Shown in pieces: positions 17,326-27,017 of a DNA stretch of 64,000 bases. Within the stretch, counting starts at the first letter, position 1. Each line of letters opens with the position of its first letter. The notes beneath the pieces are model-generated. The model did no database searches, was not told where the DNA came from, and was given only the letters and a program-made list of their open reading frames with translations. The stretch covers positions 3,224,001 through 3,288,000 of the forward strand of contig NZ_CP051685.1 of the NCBI RefSeq assembly GCF_012849555.1. The letters run 5' to 3'. This DNA comes from Massilia forsythiae. Lineage in GTDB: Bacteria; Pseudomonadota; Gammaproteobacteria; Burkholderiales; Burkholderiaceae_D. The translations under genes and the position numbers were made by a program.

Positions 17326-17949
17326 ATGGCCCGCAGAACCAAGGAAGAGGCGGCCGCCACCCGTGAAAGCATCCTCGATGCTGCAGAGAAATTATTTGTC
17401 GAGCAGGGCGTCTCCAGGACGACGCTTCAGCATATCGCAACCGAAGCGGGTGTGACGCGCGGTGCGATCTATTGGCATTTCGACGACAAGGGCGCCTTGT
17501 TCAACGCCATGATGGACCGGGCGATCCTGCCGCTGGAAGCCGAACAGAAGGTGCTCGACCAGGCCGAGTCGGCCGATCCGCTGGACGACCTGCGCAACTA
17601 CATGCTGGCCGTGCTGCGCCGTACCGTCGAGGACCCGGTGGCGCGCCGCGTGTTCGAGATCGCCACGCTGAAAGTCGAGTTCGTGGGCGAAATGGATGCC
17701 GTCCGGCTGCGGCGCCAGCATAATATGAGCAACTGGATGGCGCGTTCCGAGCGGCGCCTGCGCAAGGCCGTCGATGAGGGGCTGATCCATGCCCACGTGC
17801 AGCCGGCCACGGCGGCGCTGGCGATGTGGATCATGATCGATGGCCTGATCCGCAACTGGATGTTCGATCCCGACGGCTTCGACCTGCTGCAGGTGGGGCG
17901 CTGCGTGATCGATCCATACATGGACGGCTTGCGCCGGCGGAATGCCTGA
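17326..17949 (+). CDS. TetR-family repressor of the RND pump (AcrR/TtgR-like)
   Basis: TetR regulator of 207 residues, divergent from the pump operon. The N-terminal helix-turn-helix (TTLQHIATEAGVTRGAIYWHF, about residues 28-48) is nearly canonical for AcrR/TtgR/SmeT regulators, and the C-terminal half is helical like the TetR_C AcrR ligand domain. It is expected to repress the pump until it binds a drug-like ligand. The ribosome site GGAGAG lies about 10 bases upstream of the ATG. Confidence 0.93.
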   Translation: MARRTKEEAAATRESILDAAEKLFVEQGVSRTTLQHIATEAGVTRGAIYWHFDDKGALFNAMMDRAILPLEAEQKVLDQAESADPLDDLRNYMLAVLRRTVEDPVARRVFEIATLKVEFVGEMDAVRLRRQHNMSNWMARSERRLRKAVDEGLIHAHVQPATAALAMWIMIDGLIRNWMFDPDGFDLLQVGRCVIDPYMDGLRRRNA

Positions 17950-17972
17950 GATAACGAATAAAGGAGAACCCG

Positions 17973-19031
17973 ATGGACCAATCCCGGCAATTTCTCGACC
18001 GGCTCGGCATGCGGCATCCGATCATCCAGGCGCCGATGGCGGGCGTGTCGACGCCCAGGCTGGCCGCCGCCGTATCCGAGGCGGGCGGGCTCGGCTCGCT
18101 CGGCCTGGGCGCCGGCGACGCCGCGCAATCGCGCAGGCTGATCGAGGAAACGCGCGCCCTGACCGGGCGCGCCTTCAACGTGAACTTCTTTTGCCATGCG
18201 CCGGCAGCGCGCGACGCCGCCACCGAAGCCGCCTGGCTGGCGCACCTGGCGCCGCTGTTCAAGGAGGTCGGAGCCACCCCGCCGGCGGCGCTGGACGAAA
18301 TCTACCGGAGTTTCAACGACGACGACGCTTCCTTCGAGATGCTGCTGGCGCTGCGTCCGGCGGTGGCCAGCTTCCATTTCGGCCTGCCCACGCCGGAGCG
18401 CATCGCCGCCCTGCGCCAGGCCGGCATCTATACGATGGCCAGCGCCACCAGCCCGCGCGAAGCGGCGCTGGTCGAAGCCGCCGGCATCGACGCGATCGTG
18501 GCGCAGGGCATCGAGGCCGGCGGGCACCGCGGCATGTTCGATCCGGACGCGCCCGACGAGCGCCTCAGCACCGCCGTGCTGGTGCGCATGCTGGTCAAGC
18601 GCACCCGGCTGCCGGTCGTCGCGGCCGGCGGCATCATGGACGGCCAGGGCATCAAGGCGGCGCTCGACCTGGGGGCAGTGGCGGCGCAGCTCGGCACCGC
18701 CTTCATCCTGTGCCCGGAATCGGCGGCCAACGCCGCCTACCGCGACAACCTGAAAAGCGCCTGCGCCGCCACGACGCGCCTGAGCGCATCCCTGTCCGGC
18801 AGGCCGGCGCGCGGCATCGTCAACCGCCTGATCGTCCATGGCGATGGCGGCGGCGTGCGGCCGGCCGCCTACCCGTTGGCGTACGACGCGGCCAAGCGCC
18901 TGCATGCCGCGGCGGCGGCGCTGGACAAGCACGTGTTCGCGGCGCACTGGGCCGGGCAGGGCGCGCCGCTGGCGCGCGAGGCCGGCGCCGCCGACCTGGT
19001 GCGGATGCTGGAGCGGGAGATGCAGGAATAA
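17973..19031 (+). CDS. nitronate monooxygenase (FMN-dependent)
   Basis: FMN enzyme of the 2-nitropropane dioxygenase/NMO family, 352 residues. It oxidises alkyl nitronates such as propionate 3-nitronate, which are toxic inhibitors of respiration. Family features are the start (MRHPIIQAPMAGVST), a TIM barrel with GIEAGGHRG carrying the active-site His, AAGGIMDGQGI, and QLGTAFILCPES for phosphate binding. A clear AAAGGAGA ribosome site precedes the ATG. It lies 23 bases after the TetR gene on the same strand, so read-through from that promoter is possible. It converges on the dioxygenase gene. Confidence 0.9.
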   Translation: MDQSRQFLDRLGMRHPIIQAPMAGVSTPRLAAAVSEAGGLGSLGLGAGDAAQSRRLIEETRALTGRAFNVNFFCHAPAARDAATEAAWLAHLAPLFKEVGATPPAALDEIYRSFNDDDASFEMLLALRPAVASFHFGLPTPERIAALRQAGIYTMASATSPREAALVEAAGIDAIVAQGIEAGGHRGMFDPDAPDERLSTAVLVRMLVKRTRLPVVAAGGIMDGQGIKAALDLGAVAAQLGTAFILCPESAANAAYRDNLKSACAATTRLSASLSGRPARGIVNRLIVHGDGGGVRPAAYPLAYDAAKRLHAAAAALDKHVFAAHWAGQGAPLAREAGAADLVRMLEREMQE

Positions 19032-19053
19032 AGCCAGGACCGGCGCCGGGCAA

Positions 19054-20058
19054 TCAATCGCGGCTGACGCCGGACGGGCCGATGCGTTCGGCATTCGGCA
19101 CGTCGGACATGCGGATGCGCACCAGGTGGCGCGCCTCGTCCTCGTAGGTGGTGCGGCCGTGCAGCATGTGGTGGTTGTCGACCAGCAGCAGGGTATCGGT
19201 CGGCAACTGCTCCTTGAAGCGGGCGGCGCCGTGCTCGGCGGCCTCGTCCACCAGCGCCAGCGCTTGGCGCAGCGCCGGCGTGTCCATCTCCGGCCGCGCC
19301 GCCAGCCCCTTCCTGATGGCGTCGTGGCGCCAGCGGATCGCGAACGGCACGCCCGGACGGCGCGCCGGCTCGAACACGGTGGCCACGTGGATCTCGATCC
19401 GGTCTTCGCCGGCGGCGTACACGGCCGGCACCCGGAACGGCACCGGCGTGCGGCACAACAGGTCGAACGCCGACCGCCCCGCCGCGCTGCGCTGCAGGAT
19501 GCGGTGCAGGTCGGCGCAGTCGACCAGGATCGAATGGCCGCCCAGGCAGCGCGCCGCATTCACCACGTACAGGATGAACTGCTGTTCCGGCATCGGGTAG
19601 AACGAGGAATCGGTGTGCATGTCGGCGCTGCCGACGCGTTCGGAAAACGTGGTGAAGCGCAGGCCGCCTTCCTCGAGCGGGCGCGCCTTGACGTCCCAGG
19701 CGACCCGCCCGGTGCGCTGGTCGGTCGAGGTCGGATAGCCGAGCGTCAGCGTGAGGGCGTACAAGGCGGCGTTGCGGTGCGCCGGCGGCAGGCCGCGCAA
19801 GCCCAGGTCGGTCAGCACCACGGCCGCCGCATCCAGTCCCGCCAGGGCGTCGCGCAGCCGCGCCAGCGTCGCCACCCGGCCCAGCTCGGCGCGCAGCGCC
19901 ACCTCCTGCGGATGGGGCCGGAAACCGTTGTCGTTGAAGCCGCCGATGTCCGCGAAGCGCTGCGACAGGATGTCGAAAATGCGGTCGAGGTCGTCGTTCC
20001 AGGCGAAGCGCGAAGCCGCCAGCACGATATTGCCTTTGTATTTGCTTACAGAGATCAT
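19054..20058 (-). CDS. TauD/TfdA-like Fe(II)/2-oxoglutarate dioxygenase
   Basis: Non-heme iron oxygenase of 334 residues. The iron-binding HxD is visible in ADMHTDSSF (about residues 145-153), and the distal His in NHHMLHGRTTY precedes an Arg-containing segment (HLVRIRMSD) that would bind 2-oxoglutarate. The start is the ATG at 20058; a TTG three codons earlier is less likely. It stands alone, convergent with nitronate monooxygenase, so the substrate cannot be inferred. Family members include taurine dioxygenase and hydroxylases of amino-acid-derived natural products. Confidence 0.78.
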   Translation of the reverse strand: MISVSKYKGNIVLAASRFAWNDDLDRIFDILSQRFADIGGFNDNGFRPHPQEVALRAELGRVATLARLRDALAGLDAAAVVLTDLGLRGLPPAHRNAALYALTLTLGYPTSTDQRTGRVAWDVKARPLEEGGLRFTTFSERVGSADMHTDSSFYPMPEQQFILYVVNAARCLGGHSILVDCADLHRILQRSAAGRSAFDLLCRTPVPFRVPAVYAAGEDRIEIHVATVFEPARRPGVPFAIRWRHDAIRKGLAARPEMDTPALRQALALVDEAAEHGAARFKEQLPTDTLLLVDNHHMLHGRTTYEDEARHLVRIRMSDVPNAERIGPSGVSRD

Positions 20059-20295
20059 CGTATCCAATCCAATAAATTTTCTTTAGGGAAAGCATCGATT
20101 GCCATTGGAATTTGATCCTTGGACGCGATCTTTGATGTTTTGCAAGCCTGCTACCTGTTTTGACGGCTTTGATGCGCATCTTCCGCAAACGTTGTTTTAT
20201 TGCCTAATAGAAATGATAGATTGATGCACCTATAATCAAAATTGTTAGTTTCCGTTGAGTATTGCTACTTTATTTTCCAAGGACGCGTGCTCATC

Positions 20296-21897
20296 ATGAG
20301 AAATCTTTTCTCCGGAATGCGGCTTGCCACCAAGCTCGGCATGGCATTTGCCGCCGTGATCGCCCTGACCGCATTGATCGGCGCCGTCGCCATCCGTGAA
20401 CTGGGCGAGGTCAACGAAACGGCGACCAGGCTGTCGGCGCGCTGGATGCCGGGCATGCGCGCGATCCAGGACATCAAGTCGCAGGTGGCGCGCATCCGCA
20501 CGCGCGAACTGCAGTACATCATCTCGAACGACCGCGCCGACATGGACAAGTACGACGCCATCATCGCCAAGGACCTGGAAGACCTGCGCCGCATGCAGGA
20601 CGACTACGTCGCCCTGATGGCGAACGACGAGGAGCGCGCCATGTATGCCCAGCTGCTCGAGATGTGGGGGCGCTACATGGACGAAGACAGCAAGCTGCGC
20701 TCCGCCGCGCGCGCCGGCGACGATGCGCTGGCCAGGCAGCTGATCCGCGGCGAGTCGAACAAGCTGGTGGTGGCGCTGCGCGCGCACATCGACAAGATCG
20801 TCGGCATGTACGGCGACGGCGGGCGCGCGGCGGCGGCCGAAGGCAACCGGCGCTATGCCGCCTCGCGCGTGTGGATCTTCGGCCTGGTGGGCGGCAGCAT
20901 CCTGCTGGGTGCGGCCGGCGCCGCCTTCATCACGCGCTGGCTGATGCGCGGCCTGGGCGGCGAGCCGGACTACGCCACCGAGATCGTCACGCGCATCGCG
21001 GCCGGCGACCTGTCGGTGCAGGTGCAGACCCGCGCGGGCGACCGCAGCAGCCTGCTGTTCGCGATGAAGTCGATGCGCGACAACCTGGCGCGCATCGTCA
21101 GCGACGTGCGCGGCGCCACCGGCACCATCTCGACTGCCTCGGACGAGATCGCCGGCGGCAACCTCGACCTGTCCAGCCGCACCGAGCAGCAGGCCAGTTC
21201 GCTGGAGCAGACCGCGGCCTCGATGGAGCAGCTGACCTCGACCGTGCGCCAGAACGCCGACCACGCCAGCCAGGCCAACCAGCTGGCCGACAGCGCCGCC
21301 GGCATCGCCCAGAAGGGCAACAGCGTGGTGGCCAGGGTGGTCGACACGATGGGCGTGATCAACGCCTCGTCGCGCAAGGTGGTCGACATCATCCTGGTCA
21401 TCGACAGCATCGCCTTCCAGACCAACATCCTGGCGCTGAACGCGGCGGTGGAAGCGGCGCGCGCCGGCGAGCAGGGGCGCGGCTTCGCGGTGGTGGCGGG
21501 CGAAGTGCGCAGCCTGGCCCAGCGCTCGGCCACGGCGGCCCGGGAAATCAAGGAACTGATCGGCGATTCGGTGCAGCAGATCGAGGCCGGCAACCTGCTG
21601 GTGGCCGAAGCCGGCGCGACCATGAACGACGTGCTGCAGAGCGTGCAGCGCATGCACGCGATCATGGCCGAGATCAGCCTGGCGAGCCGCGAGCAGAGCG
21701 CGGGGATCGAGCAGGTGAACCAGGCGATCTCGCAGATGGATGCGGCGACCCAGCAGAACGCCACCCTGGTGCAGCAGGCCACCCACACCGCCCAGGGCCT
21801 GCAGGAACAGGCGGCGGCGCTCGACCAGCTGGTCAGCGCATTCCGCCTCGACGGCCCGCAACGCGCTGCTCGGCCGGGCCTGCCGGCGCTCGCGTAG
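20296..21897 (+). CDS. methyl-accepting chemotaxis protein
   Basis: Chemoreceptor of 533 residues: TM1 about residues 12-32, a periplasmic four-helix-bundle sensor (4HB_MCP type, with an [10 protein letters not shown] segment), TM2 about 193-213, HAMP, and a cytoplasmic signalling domain with the conserved hairpin ([33 protein letters not shown] region). No CheR-tethering pentapeptide is seen at the end (LPALA). I chose the ATG at 20296 because it opens directly into the TM1 region. No other chemotaxis genes are in the window. Confidence 0.93.
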   Translation: MRNLFSGMRLATKLGMAFAAVIALTALIGAVAIRELGEVNETATRLSARWMPGMRAIQDIKSQVARIRTRELQYIISNDRADMDKYDAIIAKDLEDLRRMQDDYVALMANDEERAMYAQLLEMWGRYMDEDSKLRSAARAGDDALARQLIRGESNKLVVALRAHIDKIVGMYGDGGRAAAAEGNRRYAASRVWIFGLVGGSILLGAAGAAFITRWLMRGLGGEPDYATEIVTRIAAGDLSVQVQTRAGDRSSLLFAMKSMRDNLARIVSDVRGATGTISTASDEIAGGNLDLSSRTEQQASSLEQTAASMEQLTSTVRQNADHASQANQLADSAAGIAQKGNSVVARVVDTMGVINASSRKVVDIILVIDSIAFQTNILALNAAVEAARAGEQGRGFAVVAGEVRSLAQRSATAAREIKELIGDSVQQIEAGNLLVAEAGATMNDVLQSVQRMHAIMAEISLASREQSAGIEQVNQAISQMDAATQQNATLVQQATHTAQGLQEQAAALDQLVSAFRLDGPQRAARPGLPALA

Positions 21898-21996
21898 GAG
21901 ACGAACGTAGGGTGGACGTGGCCGGCGAGGCGGCTCCGCCGTCCACGCGTTCAACCGGTGCCTGCAACCGTCGACGCCCCCACGATATGAAAATGA

Positions 21997-22926
21997 TCAG
22001 CGCAGCGCTTCGATCATCTTCTTCAGCTTGACCGAATCCGCACAGAACGCGCGAATCCCCTCGGCCAGCTTCTCGGTCGCCATCGCATCCTCGTTCAGCA
22101 GGAAACGGAAGCTTTTCTCGTCGACCGCGATCTTCTCGAGGCCGTCGGCGCCGTCCGCGTTCAGCTTGCGCTCGACCGCGCCTTCGGTGTCGGCCAGCTT
22201 CTGCAGCAGGTCCGGGGAAATCGTCAGCAGGTCGCAGCCGGCCAGTTCCAGGATCTGCGAGGTATTGCGGAAGCTCGCGCCCATCACTTCGGTATCGAAG
22301 CCGAATTTGCGGTAGTACTGGTAGATGCGCTTGACCGACTGCACGCCCGGATCGTCGGCGCCCTGGTAGTCGGTGCCGGTGGATTTCTTGTACCAGTCGA
22401 AGATGCGCCCGACGAACGGCGAGATCAGCTTCACGCCGGCTTCGGCGCACGCCACCGCCTGCACCAGCGAGAACAGCAGGGTCAGGTTGCAGTGGATGCC
22501 GTCCTGTTCCAGGATCTCGGCGGCGCGGATGCCTTCCCAGGTCGAGGCGATCTTGATCAGCACGCGCTCGCGCGACACGCCGGCCGCTTCGTACAGCGCG
22601 ATCAGCTCGCGGCCCTTGGCGACGGTGGCCTCGGTGTCGAACGAGAGGGCGGCGTCGATCTCGGTGGAGACGCGGCCCGGCACGAATTTCAGGATCTCGA
22701 CGCCGAACGCGATCAACAGGCGGTCGACCACGTCCTCGATCGAGCCGTCGGGCGAATCGGCGACCGCCTTTTCCAGCAGCGGGCGGTATTCCGGCTTCTG
22801 CACCGCCTTCAGGATCAGCGACGGGTTGGTGGTCGCATCCTGCGGCGCGTAGGCCTTGATCGACTGGAAGTCGCCGGTGTCGGCCACCACGGTGGTGAAT
22901 TGCTTGAGCTGTTCGAGTTGGTTCAT
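21997..22926 (-). CDS. tal: transaldolase
   Basis: Pentose-phosphate enzyme moving a dihydroxyacetone unit between sedoheptulose-7-P and glyceraldehyde-3-P, 309 residues, TalB class. The motif DATTNPSLI lies near residue 30, the Schiff-base Lys in [11 protein letters not shown], and HCNLTLLFS follows. It complements rpiA and zwf elsewhere in the window in the non-oxidative pentose-phosphate route. It is followed upstream by the GAF-domain gene on the same strand with about 50 bases between them, possibly one operon. Confidence 0.96.
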   Translation of the reverse strand: MNQLEQLKQFTTVVADTGDFQSIKAYAPQDATTNPSLILKAVQKPEYRPLLEKAVADSPDGSIEDVVDRLLIAFGVEILKFVPGRVSTEIDAALSFDTEATVAKGRELIALYEAAGVSRERVLIKIASTWEGIRAAEILEQDGIHCNLTLLFSLVQAVACAEAGVKLISPFVGRIFDWYKKSTGTDYQGADDPGVQSVKRIYQYYRKFGFDTEVMGASFRNTSQILELAGCDLLTISPDLLQKLADTEGAVERKLNADGADGLEKIAVDEKSFRFLLNEDAMATEKLAEGIRAFCADSVKLKKMIEALR

Positions 22927-22977
22927 GGTGCGAAAAAAGTTGGTGATCGGTTCGTTGATTGTACCGGCTGGCGCGTG

Positions 22978-23475
22978 TCAGCAGTCGGTGGCATCCAGGA
23001 AGGCCGCGACCATCGCTTCCAGGCCGGCCTTGTCTTCCTCGGAAAAACGGTCCGGCTCGGGGCTGTCGATGTCGAACACGCCGACCAGCCTGCCGTCCTT
23101 GATCACCGGGATCACGATTTCCGACGCCGAGGCCGAATCGCAGGCGATGTGGCCGGGGAAGGCATGCACGTCCGGCACCACGATGGTCTGGCGCTGCACC
23201 GCGCTGGCGCCGCACACGCCGCGCCCGAACGGGATGCGCGCGCAGGCCGGCTTGCCCTGGAACGGGCCGACCAGCAGGTCCTGGCCTTCGCCTTTTTTAC
23301 TGGGCACGGTCAGGTAGAAACCGGCCCAGTTCAGGTCGGACAGGGTGTCGTACACCAGGGCCGAGAATTGGGAAGCGTTGGCGGTCAGGTCGCGTTCGCC
23401 TTCCAGCACGCTGGCGACCTGGCGTACCAGCAGGTCGTAGTCGGGGCGGGCGCTGCGTTCGGGATTGATGTGCAT
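22978..23475 (-). CDS. msrC: GAF-domain free methionine-(R)-sulfoxide reductase
   Basis: Single GAF-domain protein of 165 residues matching fRMsr (MsrC), which reduces free L-methionine-(R)-sulfoxide with thioredoxin. The three cysteines expected in the family are visible: in PACARIPFG, GRGVCGASA and HIACDSASASE. The pocket residues around WAGFYL and VGVFDIDSP also match. Antioxidant repair function is from family knowledge. Confidence 0.88.
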   Translation of the reverse strand: MHINPERSARPDYDLLVRQVASVLEGERDLTANASQFSALVYDTLSDLNWAGFYLTVPSKKGEGQDLLVGPFQGKPACARIPFGRGVCGASAVQRQTIVVPDVHAFPGHIACDSASASEIVIPVIKDGRLVGVFDIDSPEPDRFSEEDKAGLEAMVAAFLDATDC

Positions 23476-23639
23476 GATGAAATGGGCGGCGATGAAGCGT
23501 TGTCGAAAACGCGTATTTTACGGCAGCGCGCTTGCCGGCGCTCACGCTGGCGGGCGTTTCTCTTTGTTGGCGGCAACGTGCGCGGACTGGAACGGTGTCG
23601 GGACTAGAATCACGAATCGACCCTATCGCGAGACACCAG

Positions 23640-24782
23640 ATGAGCATCCAACCATTCCGCATCGCCATCCCCGACGCCGACCTGGCCGACCTGCGCGAAC
23701 GCCTGCTGCGCACCCGCCCGGCGCCCGCCATCGAGGATCAGGGCTGGAGCCAGGGCATCGAGCCCGCCTTCCTGCAGGACTTGTTGCGCTACTGGGCCGA
23801 CGGCTTCGACTGGCGCGCCCAGGAAGCGCGGCTGAACCGCCTGCCGCAGTTCATGGCGCAGGTCGGCGACCAGGCCATCCATTTCGTCCACCGGCAAGGT
23901 ACCGGCCCGGCGCCGCTGCCGCTGGTGCTGACGCACGGCTGGCCCGGTTCCTTCATCGAGATGGAGCGCATCCTGCCGCTCCTGGCCGATCCGGGCGCCC
24001 ACGGCGGCGACCCGGTCGATGCCTTCCACGTGGTGGTGCCGTCGCTGCCTGGTTATGCGTTTTCGCCGGCGCCGCGCCGCAAGGGCGTCGGCACCTACGC
24101 CACCGCGGCGCTGTGGGCCGACCTGATGGCGCAGCTCGGCTACGACCGCTTCGGCGCCCAGGGCGGCGATCTCGGCGCCAGCGTCACGTCCTGGCTCGGC
24201 CTGCGCTTCCCGGAGCGCATCGTCGGCATGCACCTGAATTACATCCCGACCTCGTTCAAGCCGCCGCTGGGCGAAGGCCAGCCCGAATTGACCCCGGAAG
24301 AAAAGGATTTCCAGAAGCGCCAGTCGGACTGGAAGGAAAAGGAGGGCGCCTACCGCAGCATGCACGCCACCAAGCCCACCACCGCCGCCAGCGGCCTGAA
24401 CGACTCGCCGGCCGGGCTGGCGGCCTGGATCGCCGAGAAGGTGCACGCCTGGACCCAGGATTTCGACAAGTCGATTTCTTTCGACACGCTACTGACCGAC
24501 ATCAGCCTGTACTGGTTCACCCAGCAGATCGGCCCGTCGTTCCAGATGTACGTCGAGGAACAGGCCAGGCCGTTCGCGCCGCAGGAGCGGGTGCAGCCGC
24601 CGCTGGGCGTGGCGGTGTTCCCGGCCGAGATCCCGATGCCGCCGCGCAGCTGGCCCGAGCGCAGCTACGACGTGCGGCGCTGGACGCCGATGCCGAGCGG
24701 CGGCCATTTCGCCGCACTGGAAGAACCGCAACTGCTGGCCGAGGACATCCGCGCCTTTTTCCGGCCGCTGCGCGGCGCCTGA
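23640..24782 (+). CDS. epoxide hydrolase, alpha/beta-hydrolase fold with EHN domain
   Basis: Microsomal-type epoxide hydrolase of 380 residues. The N-terminal EHN lid (QPFRIAIPDADLADLRERL) is followed by an alpha/beta hydrolase with oxyanion motif LTHGWPGSF, nucleophile Asp about residue 177 (QGGDLGAS) and catalytic His about residue 356 (GGHFAALEEP). The reaction is hydrolysis of an epoxide to a diol; the physiological substrate is unknown. The start at 23640 leads straight into the EHN domain. A TAGAAT about 30 bases upstream may be its -10 element. Confidence 0.9.
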   Translation: MSIQPFRIAIPDADLADLRERLLRTRPAPAIEDQGWSQGIEPAFLQDLLRYWADGFDWRAQEARLNRLPQFMAQVGDQAIHFVHRQGTGPAPLPLVLTHGWPGSFIEMERILPLLADPGAHGGDPVDAFHVVVPSLPGYAFSPAPRRKGVGTYATAALWADLMAQLGYDRFGAQGGDLGASVTSWLGLRFPERIVGMHLNYIPTSFKPPLGEGQPELTPEEKDFQKRQSDWKEKEGAYRSMHATKPTTAASGLNDSPAGLAAWIAEKVHAWTQDFDKSISFDTLLTDISLYWFTQQIGPSFQMYVEEQARPFAPQERVQPPLGVAVFPAEIPMPPRSWPERSYDVRRWTPMPSGGHFAALEEPQLLAEDIRAFFRPLRGA

Positions 24783-24936
24783 ATGCGCTGCCTGCAGCCG
24801 GCCGCGAACCTTCGGGTAGTGGCGCACGGCGTGTTGGCGAATCCGCCACACGCCCGGACGGCACGGCTGCTGTCGCTGGCAATCCGACAACTTTTCCATT
24901 ATGGTAAAGCGTGTTCAACATTCGACGGAGACGCGC

Positions 24937-25368
24937 ATGAACGGTGCGGGCGGAACGGGCGGCGGCACGGGACAGTTTTTCCTCGGACTGCTGATGATGT
25001 GCGGCGGCTTCTACCTGCTGCTCAACGGCGTGGTGGTCAGTTCCTCGTTCGGGCTGGGCATGCGCCTGTTTGGCGTGGGCGGCTACGGCGTCACCGGCGG
25101 CATCATCCTGGTGCCGCTGGTGATCGGCGTCGCCATGATCTTCTATAACGCCCGCAACTACCTGGGCTGGCTGGTGGCGCTGTGCTCGTTCGGCGCGCTG
25201 GTGTTCGGCGTGATCGCGTCGGTCAGCCTGAACCTGCGCACCATGACGGCGTTCGAACTGATCTGCATCCTGGTGCTGGCCTTCGGCGGCCTGGGCCTGT
25301 TCCTGCGCTCGCTGCGCGCCGGCGCGGTCGAGGAAGGGCGGGTGGCCGGGCGCGCCGGTTCCCGGTGA
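24937..25368 (+). CDS. small integral membrane protein of unknown function
   Basis: Protein of 143 residues with a Gly-rich N terminus and four predicted membrane helices: FFLGLLMMCGGFYLLL, ILVPLVIGVAMIF, WLVALCSFGALVFGVIA and FELICILVLAFGGLGLFL. I place the start at the ATG at 24937, which has a GGAG ribosome site 7 bases upstream; the open frame extends further but without one. It lies near the YjfK/YjfJ-type genes and may belong functionally with them, but that is only proximity. I do not recognise the family. Confidence 0.65.
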   Translation: MNGAGGTGGGTGQFFLGLLMMCGGFYLLLNGVVVSSSFGLGMRLFGVGGYGVTGGIILVPLVIGVAMIFYNARNYLGWLVALCSFGALVFGVIASVSLNLRTMTAFELICILVLAFGGLGLFLRSLRAGAVEEGRVAGRAGSR

Positions 25369-25392
25369 TGCCCCGGCGCCCGTGCGTCGCCG

Positions 25393-25911
25393 TCAGACCT
25401 GCGGATGCACGAGCGGCGCCGGCTGGATGCCGGCGTCGTTCTCGCTGCGCAGGCGTGCGCGCCAGGCGCCCAGCGCCGACAGGGCGGCGTGGAACTTGCG
25501 CTCGATCAGGTCGGCCTCCGCCTCGGTGACATTACCATCCGCCAGCGCGCCCGACACCGCTTCCGCGACCGCGCCGACGTCGCTCATCACGCGGCACACG
25601 GTCTGCGACAGGTCGTCCTGGCGGGCGCGCTGCGGCTGCGGTACCGTAAAGGCGGCCATGCCGTGCCGCACCAGCAGCGCGTGCAGCGGCAGGTGGGCGT
25701 CGGGCAGGCCGGCCGCATGGCAGCGCTCGACGATCAGCGAGACTTCCTCGAACGAAGGGTAGTGCGATGCGATCGACGGCGACAGCTTGTTGCGCAGCAC
25801 GTTGGGCGACATGTCGAGCGCACGCGCCAGCGCATCGATTCCGCCCGGGAACTTGCGCGCCACGGTGTACAAGGCATCGTGCTGGTTCATGTCAAGATAG
25901 CGGCGCGTCAT
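25393..25911 (-). CDS. phage CII-like regulatory protein
   Basis: Protein of 172 residues resembling the phage_CII family. Its N-terminal DNA-binding region reads YTVARKFPGGIDALARALDMSPNVLRNKLSP, where a helix-turn-helix is easy to see, followed by an acidic/helical C-terminal half. The start at 25911 has an AAAGGA ribosome site. No other phage genes surround it, so it is probably a domesticated regulator. It is divergent from the secreted-protein/YjfK/YjfJ cluster, with an 82-base AT-richer gap that likely holds both promoters. Confidence 0.7.
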   Translation of the reverse strand: MTRRYLDMNQHDALYTVARKFPGGIDALARALDMSPNVLRNKLSPSIASHYPSFEEVSLIVERCHAAGLPDAHLPLHALLVRHGMAAFTVPQPQRARQDDLSQTVCRVMSDVGAVAEAVSGALADGNVTEAEADLIERKFHAALSALGAWRARLRSENDAGIQPAPLVHPQV

Positions 25912-25993
25912 GGTAATCCTTTGATTATTTTACCGGTGCATGTCACCATGCCCATCGTTATCCTTATTCTAACTTTTGACGGCGCCCCTGACC

Positions 25994-27013
25994 ATGTTCA
26001 AGCCACTGCACGCTGTGTTCGTCGCGACCTTGCTGCTGTCGATGCCTCTCGGCCAGGCGCAGGATGCGCGCTCGTCCGCCGGCAAGTCGTCCGCGAGCCA
26101 GTCGTACAAGAGCGGCTTTTCGTCGCAGCGTTCGCAGGCGCCGGCAAGCAGCTCTGCATCGCAGCGCCCGTCAGGCGGCGGCTTCGGCTCGTTCAGCCGC
26201 CAGCCGGCGCCGGCGTCCGCACGCCCGTCGCGCAGCGATACGGCACGTCCGGGCGGGTCCGGTGGCGGCTTCGGTTCGTTCGGCAACGGCGCGGCGGCGC
26301 CGCAGCGTTCGGATTCGGCGCTGTCGCAACGCCTGAATAAAAGCACGTCGGAAGCGAACGCGCTGCGCACGCTGGATGCGCGCCGCGAGGCGCAGCGCCA
26401 GGCGCAGGAGCGCGAGCAGATGCGCGAACGCATGCAAGAGCGCGACGGGGCGCGGCAGGCGCAGCGCGATGCGCAGCCGGCGCCGGGCTACGGCGGCGGC
26501 AATGGCGGTGCCTACGGCGGCTACGGTCCGGGCTACGGCCAGCCGTACGGCGCCGGGGAACCGCCGGCTGCGCGCCGCGGCGGCATCGGCATCGGCGAGG
26601 TCATTGCCGGCGCCGCGCTGGCCAATGCCGCGCGCCGCGCGCATGCGCAGTCGAACGGCGGCGGGCAGGCGGCGCCGGGCGGCTACGGCAATGCGGGTTC
26701 GGGTTCGGGCGATGGTGGCAGGAACGCGCCGGCGGACAGCGGCTGGAACGGCGGCGTGAACTCGGTCACGCCGCCGGCGGCACCTGCCGCGGGAGCGCCC
26801 GCCGCGGGAACGTCCGCCGCAGGAGCGCCTCCTGCCGGCGCCGGCAAGGGCAGCCGCGCCCTCGGCTTCGGCGTCTACCTGGTCGCCACCCTGGTCTTGC
26901 TGGCGCTGGCCGTCTGGCTGCTGCGCTTCGCCTGGAAACGCTTGCGCGGCGGCCGCGACGGCAGCAACCCGGACAAACCGGATAAACCGAATTACTCGTT
27001 CGAAAGGAATTGA
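25994..27013 (+). CDS. secreted low-complexity protein with C-terminal membrane anchor
   Basis: Protein of 339 residues. A signal peptide (about 1-23, ending GQAQ) leads into a long Ser/Gly/Arg/Pro low-complexity region with repeated GGGFGSF motifs. Then come a charged helix (ARREAQRQAQEREQMRERMQERD), a second Gly/Pro/Ala region with AGAPAAG-like repeats, one TM helix about residues 290-310 and a basic tail. It heads a run with the DUF2491 and PspA-like genes (gaps 4 and 45 bases). Function unknown; a periplasmic or envelope scaffold is possible. Confidence 0.65.
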   Translation: MFKPLHAVFVATLLLSMPLGQAQDARSSAGKSSASQSYKSGFSSQRSQAPASSSASQRPSGGGFGSFSRQPAPASARPSRSDTARPGGSGGGFGSFGNGAAAPQRSDSALSQRLNKSTSEANALRTLDARREAQRQAQEREQMRERMQERDGARQAQRDAQPAPGYGGGNGGAYGGYGPGYGQPYGAGEPPAARRGGIGIGEVIAGAALANAARRAHAQSNGGGQAAPGGYGNAGSGSGDGGRNAPADSGWNGGVNSVTPPAAPAAGAPAAGTSAAGAPPAGAGKGSRALGFGVYLVATLVLLALAVWLLRFAWKRLRGGRDGSNPDKPDKPNYSFERN

Positions 27014-27017
27014 ACAG

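Noticed and set aside
25393-25911. Prophage remnant signalled by the CII-like protein
   Set aside because: No integrase, structural, lysis or replication genes and no attachment-like duplications around it.
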